DNA of 64,000 nucleotides, taken from assembly GCA_021582295.1 (NCBI GenBank), contig CP091137.1, forward strand, positions 496,001 to 560,000, read 5' to 3'. Both the position numbers and the translations under genes were made by a program. Below the pieces are notes generated by a model that was not told the DNA's origin, ran no database searches, and saw nothing but the letters and a program-made list of their open reading frames with translations. Shown piece after piece: positions 39,642 through 48,430 of the stretch (position 1 is the first letter of the stretch; each line of letters starts with the position of its first letter). Source of the DNA: Candidatus Thiovulum stygium (GTDB lineage Bacteria > Campylobacterota > Campylobacteria > Campylobacterales > Thiovulaceae).

Positions 39642-39672
39642 AACCTCATCGAAATCGAAAGCTGATGAGGTT
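39642..39672. repeat. Inverted GATGAGGT pair in a divergent spacer
   Basis: AACCTCATC (39642-39650) and GATGAGGTT (39664-39672) form a 9-bp stem with a 13-base loop. Both flanking genes point away, so it is not a terminator here. Confidence 0.7.
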
Positions 39673-39776
39673 GAAACGAGAGTTATTTGAATTTCCTCAA
39701 TGGGAATGGCAATCAACTACGATCAGAATTTTAATTTTTTGCTTCGTTGCCTTCGCAATAATCAATAATCTCCACT

Positions 39777-39822
39777 CGTCATATTCGGGCTTGACCCGAA
39801 TATCCATCAAGTTATAAAAAAA
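39777..39822. repeat. 46-bp palindromic repeat, copy 1
   Basis: Contains ATATTCGGG, a 5-base loop and CCCGAATAT, a perfect 9-bp stem, followed by CCATCAAGTTATAAAAAAA. It is identical over 46 bases to the copy at 39938-39983. It resembles in style the REP-like palindromes with a GGGCTTGACCC core seen in other proteobacteria. Confidence 0.85.
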
Positions 39823-39860
39823 CAATCAAACAAATTAGCAACCTCATCATATAAAACGAC

Positions 39861-39904
39861 TTCCCCGTCAGACTTTGTCTGCCACCCCTTCTGAAGACGG
39901 GGAA
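39861..39904. repeat. Nested GC-rich hairpin
   Basis: TTCCCCGTC (39861-39869) pairs with GACGGGGAA (39896-39904), enclosing a second small hairpin CAGAC-TTT-GTCTG (39869-39881). It lies between the two 46-bp repeats and is far more GC-rich than its surroundings. Confidence 0.75.
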
Positions 39905-39937
39905 CTTTGAAACTATTCCCATCCTATTCGCCTCGCC

Positions 39938-39983
39938 CGTCATATTCGGGCTTGACCCGAATATCCATCAAGTTATAAAAAAA
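39938..39983. repeat. 46-bp palindromic repeat, copy 2
   Basis: Exact second copy of the 39777-39822 element in the same orientation, 161 bases downstream. Confidence 0.85.
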
Positions 39984-40037
39984 TATAAATTCAATTATAT
40001 CTCAAACTATTTTCTTTAAATTTCGAACATCTATTTT

Positions 40038-40046
40038 TGCTAAAAT
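40038..40046 (+). promoter_or_regulatory. Extended -10 promoter for acs
   Basis: TGC-TAAAAT about 30 bases before the ATG, in T-rich DNA without a clear -35 box. Confidence 0.5.
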
Positions 40047-40076
40047 TGTGAAAAATAAAAATTCGGAGATAAATTA

Positions 40077-42038
40077 ATGCAGATATGTAAAATGGAAGAG
40101 TTATACTACCCAAATAGAGCTGAAGCTAAAAATGCTCGAATTAAAAATATATGCGAATATAATGAGTTAATTACTCAAGCAACTGAAGACTTCGAAGGCT
40201 ATTGGGATAAATTAGCTAAAGAAAAAATTTCATGGTTTCAATCATATTCTCAAGTTTTAGATGAAAGTAATGCACCATTTTATAAATGGTTTGTTGGTGG
40301 AAAACTTAATGCAAGTTATCAATGTATTGACCGACATCTTGATACTCGAAAAAATAAATCAGCGATTATTTTTGAAGGTGAATTAGGTGATAAGCAAATT
40401 ATTACTTATCGAGAATTATATCATCGGGTTAATAAAACAGCTAATTTATTAAAAAATAAATTTGGTGTTAAAAAAGGGGATCGAGTTGTAATTTATATGC
40501 CAATGATTCCTGAAGCAGCTATTTCGATGTTGGCTTGTGCAAGAATTGGTGCTATTCATTCAGTTGTTTTTGGCGGTTTTTCTGCTGAAGCTCTTCGAGA
40601 TCGTATCATTGATGCTGAAGCAAAAGTTGTTATAACTGCTGATGGTGCATATCGAAGAGGCAAACCTTATTTATTAAAACCTCTTGTTGATGAAGCTCTT
40701 TCACAAAAATGCGAATCTGTAAAAGCTGTTGTTATTGTTGAAAGAAATGGTGCAGATATTAAATGGGTTGCTGGTCGAGATTTTGCTTATGCCGAACTTG
40801 TTGAACATGAATCTCCATTTTGCGAACCTGAAATTATGGATAGCGAAGATCCTCTATTTTTACTTTATACTTCAGGTTCAACAGGAAAACCAAAAGGTGT
40901 TCAACATTCAACAGCAGGTTATATGTTACATGCTCATACAACGATGGAAAATGTATTTGATGTTCGAGAAAATGATACTTATTGGAGTACAGCAGATGTA
41001 GGCTGGATAACTGGACATACATATATTGTTTATGGACCACTTTCAATGGGTGCAACAACAATTATGTTTGAAGGTGTTCCTGTTTATCCAGATGCTGGTC
41101 GATGGTGGAAAATGATTGAAGAATATCAAGTTAATCAATTTTATACAGCACCAACTGCTATTCGATTACTTCATAAAACTGGTGCAAATGAACCTAAAAA
41201 ATATAATTTATCATCTTTAAGAGTTCTTGGAACTGTTGGCGAACCAATTAATCCAGAAGCTTGGTTATGGTATTTTCATGAAATTGGTGGTGGCAGATGT
41301 CCAATTGTTGATACTTGGTGGCAAACTGAAACTGGCGGACATATGATTAGTCCATTACCTTTTGCAACTCCTATTAAACCAGCTTCAGCTACTTTACCAC
41401 TTCCAGGAATTTTTGCTGAAATAATTGATGAAAATGGAAATAAAACTCCAGTTGGTGAAAAAGGTCTTTTATGTATCACAAAACCATGGCCTTCAATGAT
41501 TAGAACAATTTGGGGAGATCCAGAAAGATATAAAAAATCTTATTTCGGTGATGCTAAAAAAGATGGCAAACCTGTATATTTTTCTGGTGATGGTGCAATG
41601 TATGATGAACGAGGTTATATTACGATTACAGGTCGAGTTGATGATGTTATTAATGTCTCTGGACATAGACTTGGAACAGCTGAAATCGAAAGTGCAATCG
41701 CGAAACATTCTCATGTTGCCGAAGTTGCCGTTGTTGGAAGAGCTGATGATATAAAAGGTGAATCTGTTTTTGCCTATATCGTATTGAAAAATGAAGATAG
41801 TTTTGGCGAAGATGTTGAATTATTAAAAGAGATCAATAAAATTATCAATTCTGAAATTGGTGCTTTAGCAAAATGTGATAACATAATTATCGTTTCAGCT
41901 CTTCCAAAAACAAGAAGTGGAAAAATTATGAGACGAATTCTTAGATCGATTGCAAAAAATGAAAATATTACTCAAGATATTTCAACACTTGAAGATCCCG
42001 CTGTTGTTCAAAGAATCGTAGATAAATTTAATAAATAG
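40077..42038 (+). CDS. acs: Acetyl-CoA synthetase
   Basis: 653 residues, the usual Acs length. The AMP-binding signature [16 protein letters not shown], the WWQTETGG motif, the hinge [18 protein letters not shown] and the C-terminal acetylation-site region TRSGKIMRR are all present. It activates acetate to acetyl-CoA. GGAG is 8 bases before the ATG. In an autotroph using ATP-citrate lyase it may salvage acetate. It is a single-gene unit ending in a hairpin. Confidence 0.97.
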   Translation: MQICKMEELYYPNRAEAKNARIKNICEYNELITQATEDFEGYWDKLAKEKISWFQSYSQVLDESNAPFYKWFVGGKLNASYQCIDRHLDTRKNKSAIIFEGELGDKQIITYRELYHRVNKTANLLKNKFGVKKGDRVVIYMPMIPEAAISMLACARIGAIHSVVFGGFSAEALRDRIIDAEAKVVITADGAYRRGKPYLLKPLVDEALSQKCESVKAVVIVERNGADIKWVAGRDFAYAELVEHESPFCEPEIMDSEDPLFLLYTSGSTGKPKGVQHSTAGYMLHAHTTMENVFDVRENDTYWSTADVGWITGHTYIVYGPLSMGATTIMFEGVPVYPDAGRWWKMIEEYQVNQFYTAPTAIRLLHKTGANEPKKYNLSSLRVLGTVGEPINPEAWLWYFHEIGGGRCPIVDTWWQTETGGHMISPLPFATPIKPASATLPLPGIFAEIIDENGNKTPVGEKGLLCITKPWPSMIRTIWGDPERYKKSYFGDAKKDGKPVYFSGDGAMYDERGYITITGRVDDVINVSGHRLGTAEIESAIAKHSHVAEVAVVGRADDIKGESVFAYIVLKNEDSFGEDVELLKEINKIINSEIGALAKCDNIIIVSALPKTRSGKIMRRILRSIAKNENITQDISTLEDPAVVQRIVDKFNK

Positions 42039-42075
42039 TCAAACTCTTTTTTATTCTTATATACAAAAATAAAAA

Positions 42076-42100
42076 TACCTCATCAGTTTTCGATGAGGTA
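42076..42100. terminator. Hairpin made of an inverted GATGAGGT pair between convergent genes
   Basis: TACCTCATC (42076-42084), a 7-base loop and GATGAGGTA (42092-42100) form a 9-bp stem. It has T-rich DNA after it on the minus strand, fitting termination of the 42139-43383 gene, and sits 38 bases after acs. Confidence 0.75.
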
Positions 42101-42138
42101 AAAATTTATAAATAACTTAAAATTCTCAAGACCATATA

Positions 42139-43383
42139 TTACTTTGTTAATTCAGCTTTTGTTAATTCTATAAATCCAGAACCTGTTGTTTTAACAATTT
42201 TTACATCATAAACAATTTGACCATCAATTATTTCTTCACTAAATAGTCGTTTTGCATCTGTAACATTACTATATATATAATCTAATCCAACAACAGTTGA
42301 ATAATTAACCCATTCATAAATAATGTCATTATTTAGTAATATATTTGTATTTACTACACTTTTATCAATATTTAAAGGAATCGAATTTGCAATAACTATT
42401 TTTTCTCGATCTTTTTCTTGAGTCATTGATAATAATATAGGTGAATAATTAATTTGTGTAGATAAAATAATTCTTGGTTGATAATTTCTTGTAGTTATTT
42501 GAGAAAGTAAAATTGCTGTTTTTTTAACTGTTGTATTTAAAAATAGAGTTTCAAGATTTGGCTCTTTTTTATTATTTTTTAAATATTGTGAAAAATCAGC
42601 TCGATTTTTGTCAATTCCAACTTTTTGAGAAATATTTGTATCTGGAAAAAGTGTTGTAACTTGAGTTAAAACTTCATTATGTAATTCTTCACCTTTTGGG
42701 CTTTTATCATAAAAAAGTGATATTTTATGACCATTAAACTCTTTTAATAGTTCAGATATCTGAATTTTATAATCTATACCACCATATAAAATATTCTCAT
42801 TTTCTTCTGTTCTTTCGATAGAATTAATTGTAGGCAAAAATATTTGAAGATTTGGTTTTAATTTTGCAATAACCGAAGCACCAGTTGAAGTCATTGGAGC
42901 AATAACATATTTAAAACCATCTTGAGAAATTTTTTCAAGTGCTTGAGTAATAGTTTGTTTATTTTCATTATCGATATAAAAGTTTTTTACTATAAATTTA
43001 GTATTCCGAGCTAAAAAATAGGCAAAAACTGCTTTTGAAACAGTTAGCGAATATCTACCGATTGCATTTTCTGGTATTAATATAGCTATATCTATTCTAC
43101 CTTCTGTCTCAACTAATTTATTATCGATATTAAAGGCTTTTTGATATTTTTCTTTTGCTTCTTGCAATTTTACATCTTTGAGATTTTCTGGCACTTTTGA
43201 TAAAAAAGTAAAAATATCTTTACGATCTAATAGTTCTCGAAGACAAGATTCATCACATTCAATAGAATCTCTTTTCATAACTTGAGTTTCTGGTAAAGAT
43301 ACTGGAGAAACTTGTTGTTCAACAGAATACAAACTGTAACTTGAAGTTAATGATAAAGTTAAAATTAATTTATATAATTTCAT
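42139..43383 (-). CDS. Periplasmic binding-protein-like (LpoA/LivJ fold) exported protein
   Basis: 414 residues with a signal peptide (LILTLSLTSSYSLYS), a short helical N-terminal part, and from about 95 a type 1 periplasmic-binding fold: RIDIAILIPENAIGRYSLTVSKAVFAYFLA, YVIAPMTSTGASVIA, ILYGGIDYKIQ. This resembles the C-terminal domain of LpoA-type PBP activators or amino-acid receptors. No lipobox is visible. Ligand and role unknown. Confidence 0.6.
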   Translation of the reverse strand: MKLYKLILTLSLTSSYSLYSVEQQVSPVSLPETQVMKRDSIECDESCLRELLDRKDIFTFLSKVPENLKDVKLQEAKEKYQKAFNIDNKLVETEGRIDIAILIPENAIGRYSLTVSKAVFAYFLARNTKFIVKNFYIDNENKQTITQALEKISQDGFKYVIAPMTSTGASVIAKLKPNLQIFLPTINSIERTEENENILYGGIDYKIQISELLKEFNGHKISLFYDKSPKGEELHNEVLTQVTTLFPDTNISQKVGIDKNRADFSQYLKNNKKEPNLETLFLNTTVKKTAILLSQITTRNYQPRIILSTQINYSPILLSMTQEKDREKIVIANSIPLNIDKSVVNTNILLNNDIIYEWVNYSTVVGLDYIYSNVTDAKRLFSEEIIDGQIVYDVKIVKTTGSGFIELTKAELTK

Positions 43384-43423
43384 AGGATGATTTTCTTCTT
43401 TTTTGTAGAATTAAAAATGGAGG

Positions 43424-43517
43424 TGGCGGACAGAGAGGGATTCGAACCCTCGGTACCTGTTAACCAGATACGATTCCTTAGCAGGGAATTGGTTTAAGCC
43501 ATCTCACCCATCTGTCC
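43424..43517 (-). tRNA. tRNA-Ser (anticodon GCT)
   Basis: The minus strand from 43517 folds as a class II tRNA of 94 bases including an encoded CCA. It has a GGACAGA acceptor start paired with TCTGTCC, an anticodon stem ATTCC/GGAAT around CTGCTAA (anticodon GCT, reading AGC/AGT), a long variable arm, and a T-arm with GGTTCGAATCC. It is the only tRNA I find in the window. Confidence 0.95.
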
Positions 43518-43640
43518 AAAATAAAAAGTAATAACGACATTTTACATATTATTTTCTGAATTTTAGCTGAAATTTTTTAAAGTCAAAATTTGATTGCAAT
43601 GTGGTAACATGTGGTCTAAATTAAAAAAAGAGTTGATGAT

Positions 43641-44435
43641 TTGATAAAAGCAAAAAAGAAATTTGGACAAAATTTTTTAAAAGATATTAATATTCTTAAT
43701 GAAATCATCAAAACGATTCCCAATGATCAAAATAAAATAGTTGAAATTGGGGCTGGTTTGGGTGATTTAACAGTGCATCTTTTACAAATAGGCGATGTGG
43801 TCGCTTTTGAGATAGATGAAGAGTTGTGTTCTTTCCTTTCAAATCGATTTAAAAATGAGATTTTAAATAATAAATTGAAATTGATTTGTGGAAATGTTTT
43901 AGATATTTGGAAAAAAGATCAACCTCTTTTAGAAAATAATTATAAGCTTATAGCAAATTTGCCATATTATATAGCTACTAAAATTATTATGAATGGTTTA
44001 GAGGATAAGTTTTGTAAAAACATGGTTCTCATGATTCAAAAAGAGGTTGGAAATAAATTTTTAGCAAAAAGTGGTTTAAGTGACTTTAGTTCGCTCTCTA
44101 TTATTGCTCAATCTGTTTGTGATATTGATTTTGTTGTTGATGTGCCTCCAACTTCTTTTGAGCCTCAACCAAAAGTAAATTCAGTTGTTATCTCATTTGA
44201 TAAATTAAATTTAACAGATGAACAAAATATTGATCAGAATTTTAAAGAGATGTTGAATTTTGCATTTTTACAACCACGACAAACTTTATATAAAAATTTA
44301 TCTAAAGTTTTATCTCAAAATTTAGTAACAGAAATTTTTGACACTCTTCAATTTAATCGTTCAATTCGACCTCATCAACTTGATATCAAGGATTATCACC
44401 AAATTTATAAAATTTTAAAGAGGCATAAAAGTTGA
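43641..44435 (+). CDS. rsmA: 16S rRNA dimethyladenosine transferase
   Basis: 264 residues with the KsgA features KKFGQNFLKD at the N-terminus, AdoMet-binding EIGAGLGDLT and the catalytic NLPYYIATKI motif. It dimethylates two adenines near the 3' end of 16S rRNA. The start is TTG at 43641. An extended -10 (TGG-TAACAT, 43602-43610) lies close upstream. It overlaps rnj by 4 bases, the arrangement seen in Helicobacter. Confidence 0.95.
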   Translation: MIKAKKKFGQNFLKDINILNEIIKTIPNDQNKIVEIGAGLGDLTVHLLQIGDVVAFEIDEELCSFLSNRFKNEILNNKLKLICGNVLDIWKKDQPLLENNYKLIANLPYYIATKIIMNGLEDKFCKNMVLMIQKEVGNKFLAKSGLSDFSSLSIIAQSVCDIDFVVDVPPTSFEPQPKVNSVVISFDKLNLTDEQNIDQNFKEMLNFAFLQPRQTLYKNLSKVLSQNLVTEIFDTLQFNRSIRPHQLDIKDYHQIYKILKRHKS

Positions 44436-46651
44436 AAGATATTCAAAATGGCGATGAGCTAGACTTAGATTCTAAAGACAACGAAAAAGAGATAAATAAG
44501 CTTTCAGATAGTGATAAAGAAGATCTTAAAGATATGATGAAAAATGCTCTTTTATCGATTAATCAAGAGAATGAATTTAATGAAATTGAGACAAATATTG
44601 AAAATAATGAGCCAAAAAATATCGTTATTAAGCGAACAAGTCGAGAAAATTTCAAAAATAAAAATAAGCACTCTGATAATGCAAATATCGTTGGTAATGA
44701 CGACATAGATTCTCAAGGTCAAAATGAAAATAAATTTAAATCTAAAAATCGTTTAAAATATCAAACAGGTAATAAAAATCCTAAATTTACTAGCAATCAA
44801 GTTGTTGTTTCAAATCCATTAAGTTGGGACAATAGTGAAAATAGTGATTATCTTGATACTATGAATATTATTACAGATGATTATAAAGTTCCATATTCTT
44901 TAATGGAACCGATGTTAAGACCATTTGTAGAAAAAAATCAAAGAATTCATACTGATAGACTAAATAGTTCTAATAAGATTAATTTTAATACAAAAGAGAA
45001 AATTAGAATAACTCCTCTTGGTGGGCTAGGTGAAGTTGGCGGAAATATGACAGTTATCGAAACTGAACATGAAGCTATCGTTATCGATGCTGGTATTAGT
45101 TTTCCAACTTCTGATATGCATGGAGTTGATATTTTAATTCCAGATTTTTCATATTTAAAAGTTATCGAAGAGAAACTTATTGCAATAATCGTTACTCATG
45201 GTCACGAAGATCATATTGGTGCAATGCCATATCTTTTTAAAGATATTCAAGTTCCTATTTATGGAACTCCATTGCCTCTTGCAATGATTTTAAATAAATT
45301 TCAAGAACATAAAATGGCTCATTTTAAAAGTTATTTTAGACCTATAGAAAAACGACAAGTTATTCAAATAGGTAATGATTTTCAAGTCGAATGGATTCAT
45401 ATGACTCATTCGATTATCGATTCATCATCTCTTGCAATTATTACTAATGCTGGAACTATTATTCATACTGGAGATTTTAAATTTGATCATACTCCTGTTG
45501 ATGGCTATGCTTCTGATATTCATAGACTTGCATATTATGGTGAAGAGGGTGTTCTAGCACTTTTAAGTGATTCAACAAATGCTCAAAATAGTGGCAGTTC
45601 TAAAAGTGAAAGTATCGTTTTTAGCACTTTTGATAAAATTTTTAATAATGCTCAAGGTCGAATAATTATGTCAACTTTTTCATCAAATATTCATCGAGTT
45701 TATCAAGCAATTGCTGTTGGTATTAAATATGGTCGAAAAGTTTGTATTATTGGTCGTTCAATGGAAAGAAATCTTGAACTAGCTGTAAATTATGATTATA
45801 TTCGTTTAAATAAAGAGGTAATTATAGAAGCTCATGAATTAAATCAATATCGCGATAATGAAGTTTTGATTATTACAACTGGTTCTCAAGGTGAAACAAA
45901 TAGTGCTTTATATAAAATTGCTCGAGATGAACATAGAATCGTAAAAATTAAAACAACAGATTCTGTAATTTTATCTGCAAAAGCAATTCCAGGAAATGAG
46001 ACATCTATATTTACAGTTATAAATTATCTCGAAATGTTAGGTGCTAAAGTATTTCATAAAACTGAAGATATTCATGTTTCTGGTCATGCTCCACAAGAAG
46101 ATCAAAAATTAATGATTCGACTTATCAAACCGCGATTTTTTGTTCCAATTCATGGCGAATATACTCATATCAATGCTCATAAACAAACTGCAAAATCTTG
46201 TGGAATTCCTGAACGAAATACGATTTTAATGAAAGATGGCGATCAAATTGAAATCCATCCTAAATATATAAAACGAGTTAAACATATTAGAACAGGTAAA
46301 GTATTTATCGACAATGAAAATAATATTAAAATCGATAATGATATCGTTCTTGATCGTCAAAAACTTGCAACTGACGGCATTGTTGTAATTGTTGCACAAG
46401 TTTCAAAAGATGATAGTGCTTTAATTACGAAACCTCTCGTTACTAGTTTTGGACTTGTTTCTGAAAAAAATGAGAAATATCTTTCACACGAAATGACTGA
46501 AGTTCTTGAACATTTTATCGATAATTTGAAACCACAATTTTTTGATAATCCAAAAGCATTAGAAACTGAACTTAAAAATGTTGTTCGAAAACATTTATAT
46601 AGAAAATATAAAAAATATCCTCTAATTGTTCCATCTGTATTTATAATGTAA
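44432..46651 (+). CDS. rnj: Ribonuclease J
   Basis: 739 residues. Residues 1-170 are a polar, Asn/Lys/Asp-rich extension, as in Helicobacter RNase J. From about 185 a metallo-beta-lactamase fold begins, with THGHEDHIGAMP and HTGDFKFDH zinc ligands, a beta-CASP part (STFSSNIHR, GRSMERN), and HVSGHAPQED and HGEYTH. It is a 5'-3' exo- and endoribonuclease for mRNA and rRNA. The start is TTG overlapping rsmA. Confidence 0.95.
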   Translation: MKDIQNGDELDLDSKDNEKEINKLSDSDKEDLKDMMKNALLSINQENEFNEIETNIENNEPKNIVIKRTSRENFKNKNKHSDNANIVGNDDIDSQGQNENKFKSKNRLKYQTGNKNPKFTSNQVVVSNPLSWDNSENSDYLDTMNIITDDYKVPYSLMEPMLRPFVEKNQRIHTDRLNSSNKINFNTKEKIRITPLGGLGEVGGNMTVIETEHEAIVIDAGISFPTSDMHGVDILIPDFSYLKVIEEKLIAIIVTHGHEDHIGAMPYLFKDIQVPIYGTPLPLAMILNKFQEHKMAHFKSYFRPIEKRQVIQIGNDFQVEWIHMTHSIIDSSSLAIITNAGTIIHTGDFKFDHTPVDGYASDIHRLAYYGEEGVLALLSDSTNAQNSGSSKSESIVFSTFDKIFNNAQGRIIMSTFSSNIHRVYQAIAVGIKYGRKVCIIGRSMERNLELAVNYDYIRLNKEVIIEAHELNQYRDNEVLIITTGSQGETNSALYKIARDEHRIVKIKTTDSVILSAKAIPGNETSIFTVINYLEMLGAKVFHKTEDIHVSGHAPQEDQKLMIRLIKPRFFVPIHGEYTHINAHKQTAKSCGIPERNTILMKDGDQIEIHPKYIKRVKHIRTGKVFIDNENNIKIDNDIVLDRQKLATDGIVVIVAQVSKDDSALITKPLVTSFGLVSEKNEKYLSHEMTEVLEHFIDNLKPQFFDNPKALETELKNVVRKHLYRKYKKYPLIVPSVFIM

Positions 46652-46684
46652 AAAATATAAATAAAATTATTCTTTTAACTTAAA

Positions 46685-46711
46685 AAAGGTAATATTTTAA
46701 ATATTGCCTTT
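46685..46711 (+). terminator. Stem-loop after rnj
   Basis: AAAGGTAATAT (46685-46695) pairs with ATATTGCCTTT (46701-46711; one G-T pair), 33 bases past the stop. Probable terminator before the mobB promoter (TATAAT at 46765-46770). Confidence 0.55.
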
Positions 46712-46797
46712 GAAATAAATTCTAAATTATGATTATTGATAAAATTTTAACTTCTAAATATATATATAATTAGAGGCAAAAATTTCAAAGGGTAATT

Positions 46798-47292
46798 TTG
46801 ATAGCAGTTGCATTTACTGGACCTTCAAATAGTGGTAAAACTACAATTATAGAAAAAATATCTAAAATATTAATATCTCAAAATAAAAGAGTTTTAATTA
46901 TTAAAAACGATCCAAAAGATAAAGCTATTTTTGATATTGTCGGCAAAGATAGTTATAAATTTTTTACACTTGGAGCTGATGTTTATGTTTTATCTCCAAC
47001 TCGCACAACAAATTTCAAACATTCGACAACTGATCTAAATATTCTTTTAGAAAAAGAGAAAAACTATTATGATTATTTTATTGTTGAAGGTTTAAAACAT
47101 CTAAATTTACCTCGAATCGGAGTTTTTCGAACTCAACTCAATTTAGATTATTTTGGCTTTATTAATGCTATTGTAATTGATTCTTCTATTAATTTAGAAA
47201 AATATACAATTCCAGTAGAGATAAATATCTTAAATTTAAATGATCCAACTGATATTATAACTTGGATTGATAAAAATGGAATGAGGTTATAA
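46798..47292 (+). CDS. mobB: Molybdopterin-guanine dinucleotide biosynthesis protein B
   Basis: 164 residues with a P-loop GPSNSGKTT, the Lys-rich strand [11 protein letters not shown] (the family usually has KHDxH here), and [10 protein letters not shown]. MobB is a GTP-binding helper in bis-MGD cofactor formation, needed for enzymes such as NapA, whose accessory genes are at 24-25 kb. TTG start with AAAGGG upstream. It is followed 2 bases later by fbp, as in Campylobacter. Confidence 0.85.
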   Translation: MIAVAFTGPSNSGKTTIIEKISKILISQNKRVLIIKNDPKDKAIFDIVGKDSYKFFTLGADVYVLSPTRTTNFKHSTTDLNILLEKEKNYYDYFIVEGLKHLNLPRIGVFRTQLNLDYFGFINAIVIDSSINLEKYTIPVEINILNLNDPTDIITWIDKNGMRL

Positions 47293-47294
47293 CA

Positions 47295-48140
47295 ATGTTA
47301 GAAGTTTTTCAAGCTATTGAATCTTCAGCAATTGAAATTGCTAAATTAATTTCAACAAGTGGAGATTTCGCATATTCTGACGGTAAAAATAGTTCAGGCG
47401 ATCAACAGTTAAAATTGGATGTTGAAAGCGACAAAATTATCGAAAAGTTTTTTAGTGAAATCGAAATTATCAAAGCTATTGCTTCAGAAGAGCGAGATGA
47501 GATAACTTTTTTTGCAAATCGTGAAAATGGAAAATATTTAATCGCTTATGATCCGCTCGATGGTTCAAGTCTTGTTGATGTAAATTTAAGTATCGGTTCT
47601 ATTTTTGGTATTTACGAAAATGAGTTTATTGGAAAAAATTTAATCGCATCTGTTTATATAGTTTATGGTCCAAGAGTTGAAATGGTTATAGCTGATACAA
47701 CTTCACGACTTTATAGATTAATAAATGGCGAATTTAAATTTATTCGAGAGTTAAAACTTGCTAACAAAGGTAAAATTAATGCTACTGGTGGCACTCAAAA
47801 AGAGTGGTCTGAAAATCATCGCGAATTAATTAATAAATTATTCAATGATGGTTATAGATTACGATATTCAGGTGGAATGGTTCCAGATTTACACCAAATT
47901 TTATTAAAAGGTGGCGGACTGTTTTCATATCCAACGACAAAAGATCAACCAAAAGGTAAATTAAGATTGCTTTTTGAATTAATGCCTTTTGCTCTTGTTT
48001 TTAAAATGGCTGGAGGTGATGGTATCGATAAAAATGCTGTTTCTATTTTGGATTTACCTATTGAAAATATTCACGATACCTCATCAGCATTTTTTGGTTC
48101 AAATGGAGAATTAAATCTTGTCAGAGAATATTATAAATAA
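47295..48140 (+). CDS. fbp: Fructose-1,6-bisphosphatase, class I
   Basis: 281 residues with the metal-binding [14 protein letters not shown] motif, ASEERDE and the [17 protein letters not shown] substrate region. It dephosphorylates fructose-1,6-bisphosphate, a gluconeogenic step needed for carbohydrate synthesis in an autotroph. The order mobB-fbp-small protein matches Campylobacter jejuni. One GATGAGGT complement copy lies in the gene (48078). Confidence 0.95.
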   Translation: MLEVFQAIESSAIEIAKLISTSGDFAYSDGKNSSGDQQLKLDVESDKIIEKFFSEIEIIKAIASEERDEITFFANRENGKYLIAYDPLDGSSLVDVNLSIGSIFGIYENEFIGKNLIASVYIVYGPRVEMVIADTTSRLYRLINGEFKFIRELKLANKGKINATGGTQKEWSENHRELINKLFNDGYRLRYSGGMVPDLHQILLKGGGLFSYPTTKDQPKGKLRLLFELMPFALVFKMAGGDGIDKNAVSILDLPIENIHDTSSAFFGSNGELNLVREYYK

Positions 48141-48327
48141 CGATTTAGAAACAGATAATTTAACCAAACCTATTGATATTTTAAAAAATTGTCAAAAAGA
48201 TAAAGGTTTAAATAGCTGTTTTGTTTGTGATGAAAAAATTTGGACAAACTGCAAAATTAGAATTAATTATATCAATGATGTTTATTACAAAATGTCTGGA
48301 GGACAAAATGGCGATTTTGATTTTTAA
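48118..48327 (+). CDS. Small conserved Cys-rich protein
   Basis: 69 residues overlapping the fbp 3' end by 23 bases; TTG start behind a GGAG inside fbp. Cysteines occur as KNCQKD, SCFVC and TNCK, followed by [15 protein letters not shown] similar small protein lies downstream of fbp in Campylobacter, which supports a real gene. The CxxC suggests metal binding; function unknown. Confidence 0.75.
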   Translation: MSENIINNDLETDNLTKPIDILKNCQKDKGLNSCFVCDEKIWTNCKIRINYINDVYYKMSGGQNGDFDF

Positions 48328-48370
48328 GAAAATATTTAAAATCGCTCGATAAAACCGAAATATTTTCATT

Positions 48371-48419
48371 GTTTTTGATGAGGTCGATAACTATTTTTTT
48401 AGTTTAACTCATCAAAAAC
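48371..48419. terminator. Hairpin containing GATGAGGT between convergent genes
   Basis: GTTTTTGATGAG (48371-48382) pairs perfectly with CTCATCAAAAAC (48408-48419), a 12-bp stem with a T-rich loop. One arm holds a full GATGAGGT; the other has the variant AACTCATC. Likely bidirectional terminator. Confidence 0.75.
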
Positions 48420-48430
48420 TCAAAATATAT

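Larger units (their letters stand above)
39493..40076. other. Repeat-rich divergent spacer between ABC-F and acs
   Basis: Nearly 600 bases without a gene, between divergently transcribed genes. It holds three GATGAGGT/ACCTCATC copies (39643, 39664, 39841), two 46-base palindrome-bearing direct repeats, and a GC-richer nested hairpin at 39861-39904. It looks like a landing site for small palindromic repeats. Leftward and rightward promoters must also lie here. Confidence 0.7.

Noticed and set aside
39777..39983. CRISPR array
   Set aside because: Only two repeats, each with an internal palindrome, 115 bases apart, and no cas genes; small dispersed palindromes fit better.
41548..41754. Out-of-frame ORF within acs
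   Set aside because: Met/Leu-rich shadow of the AMP-ligase domain frame.
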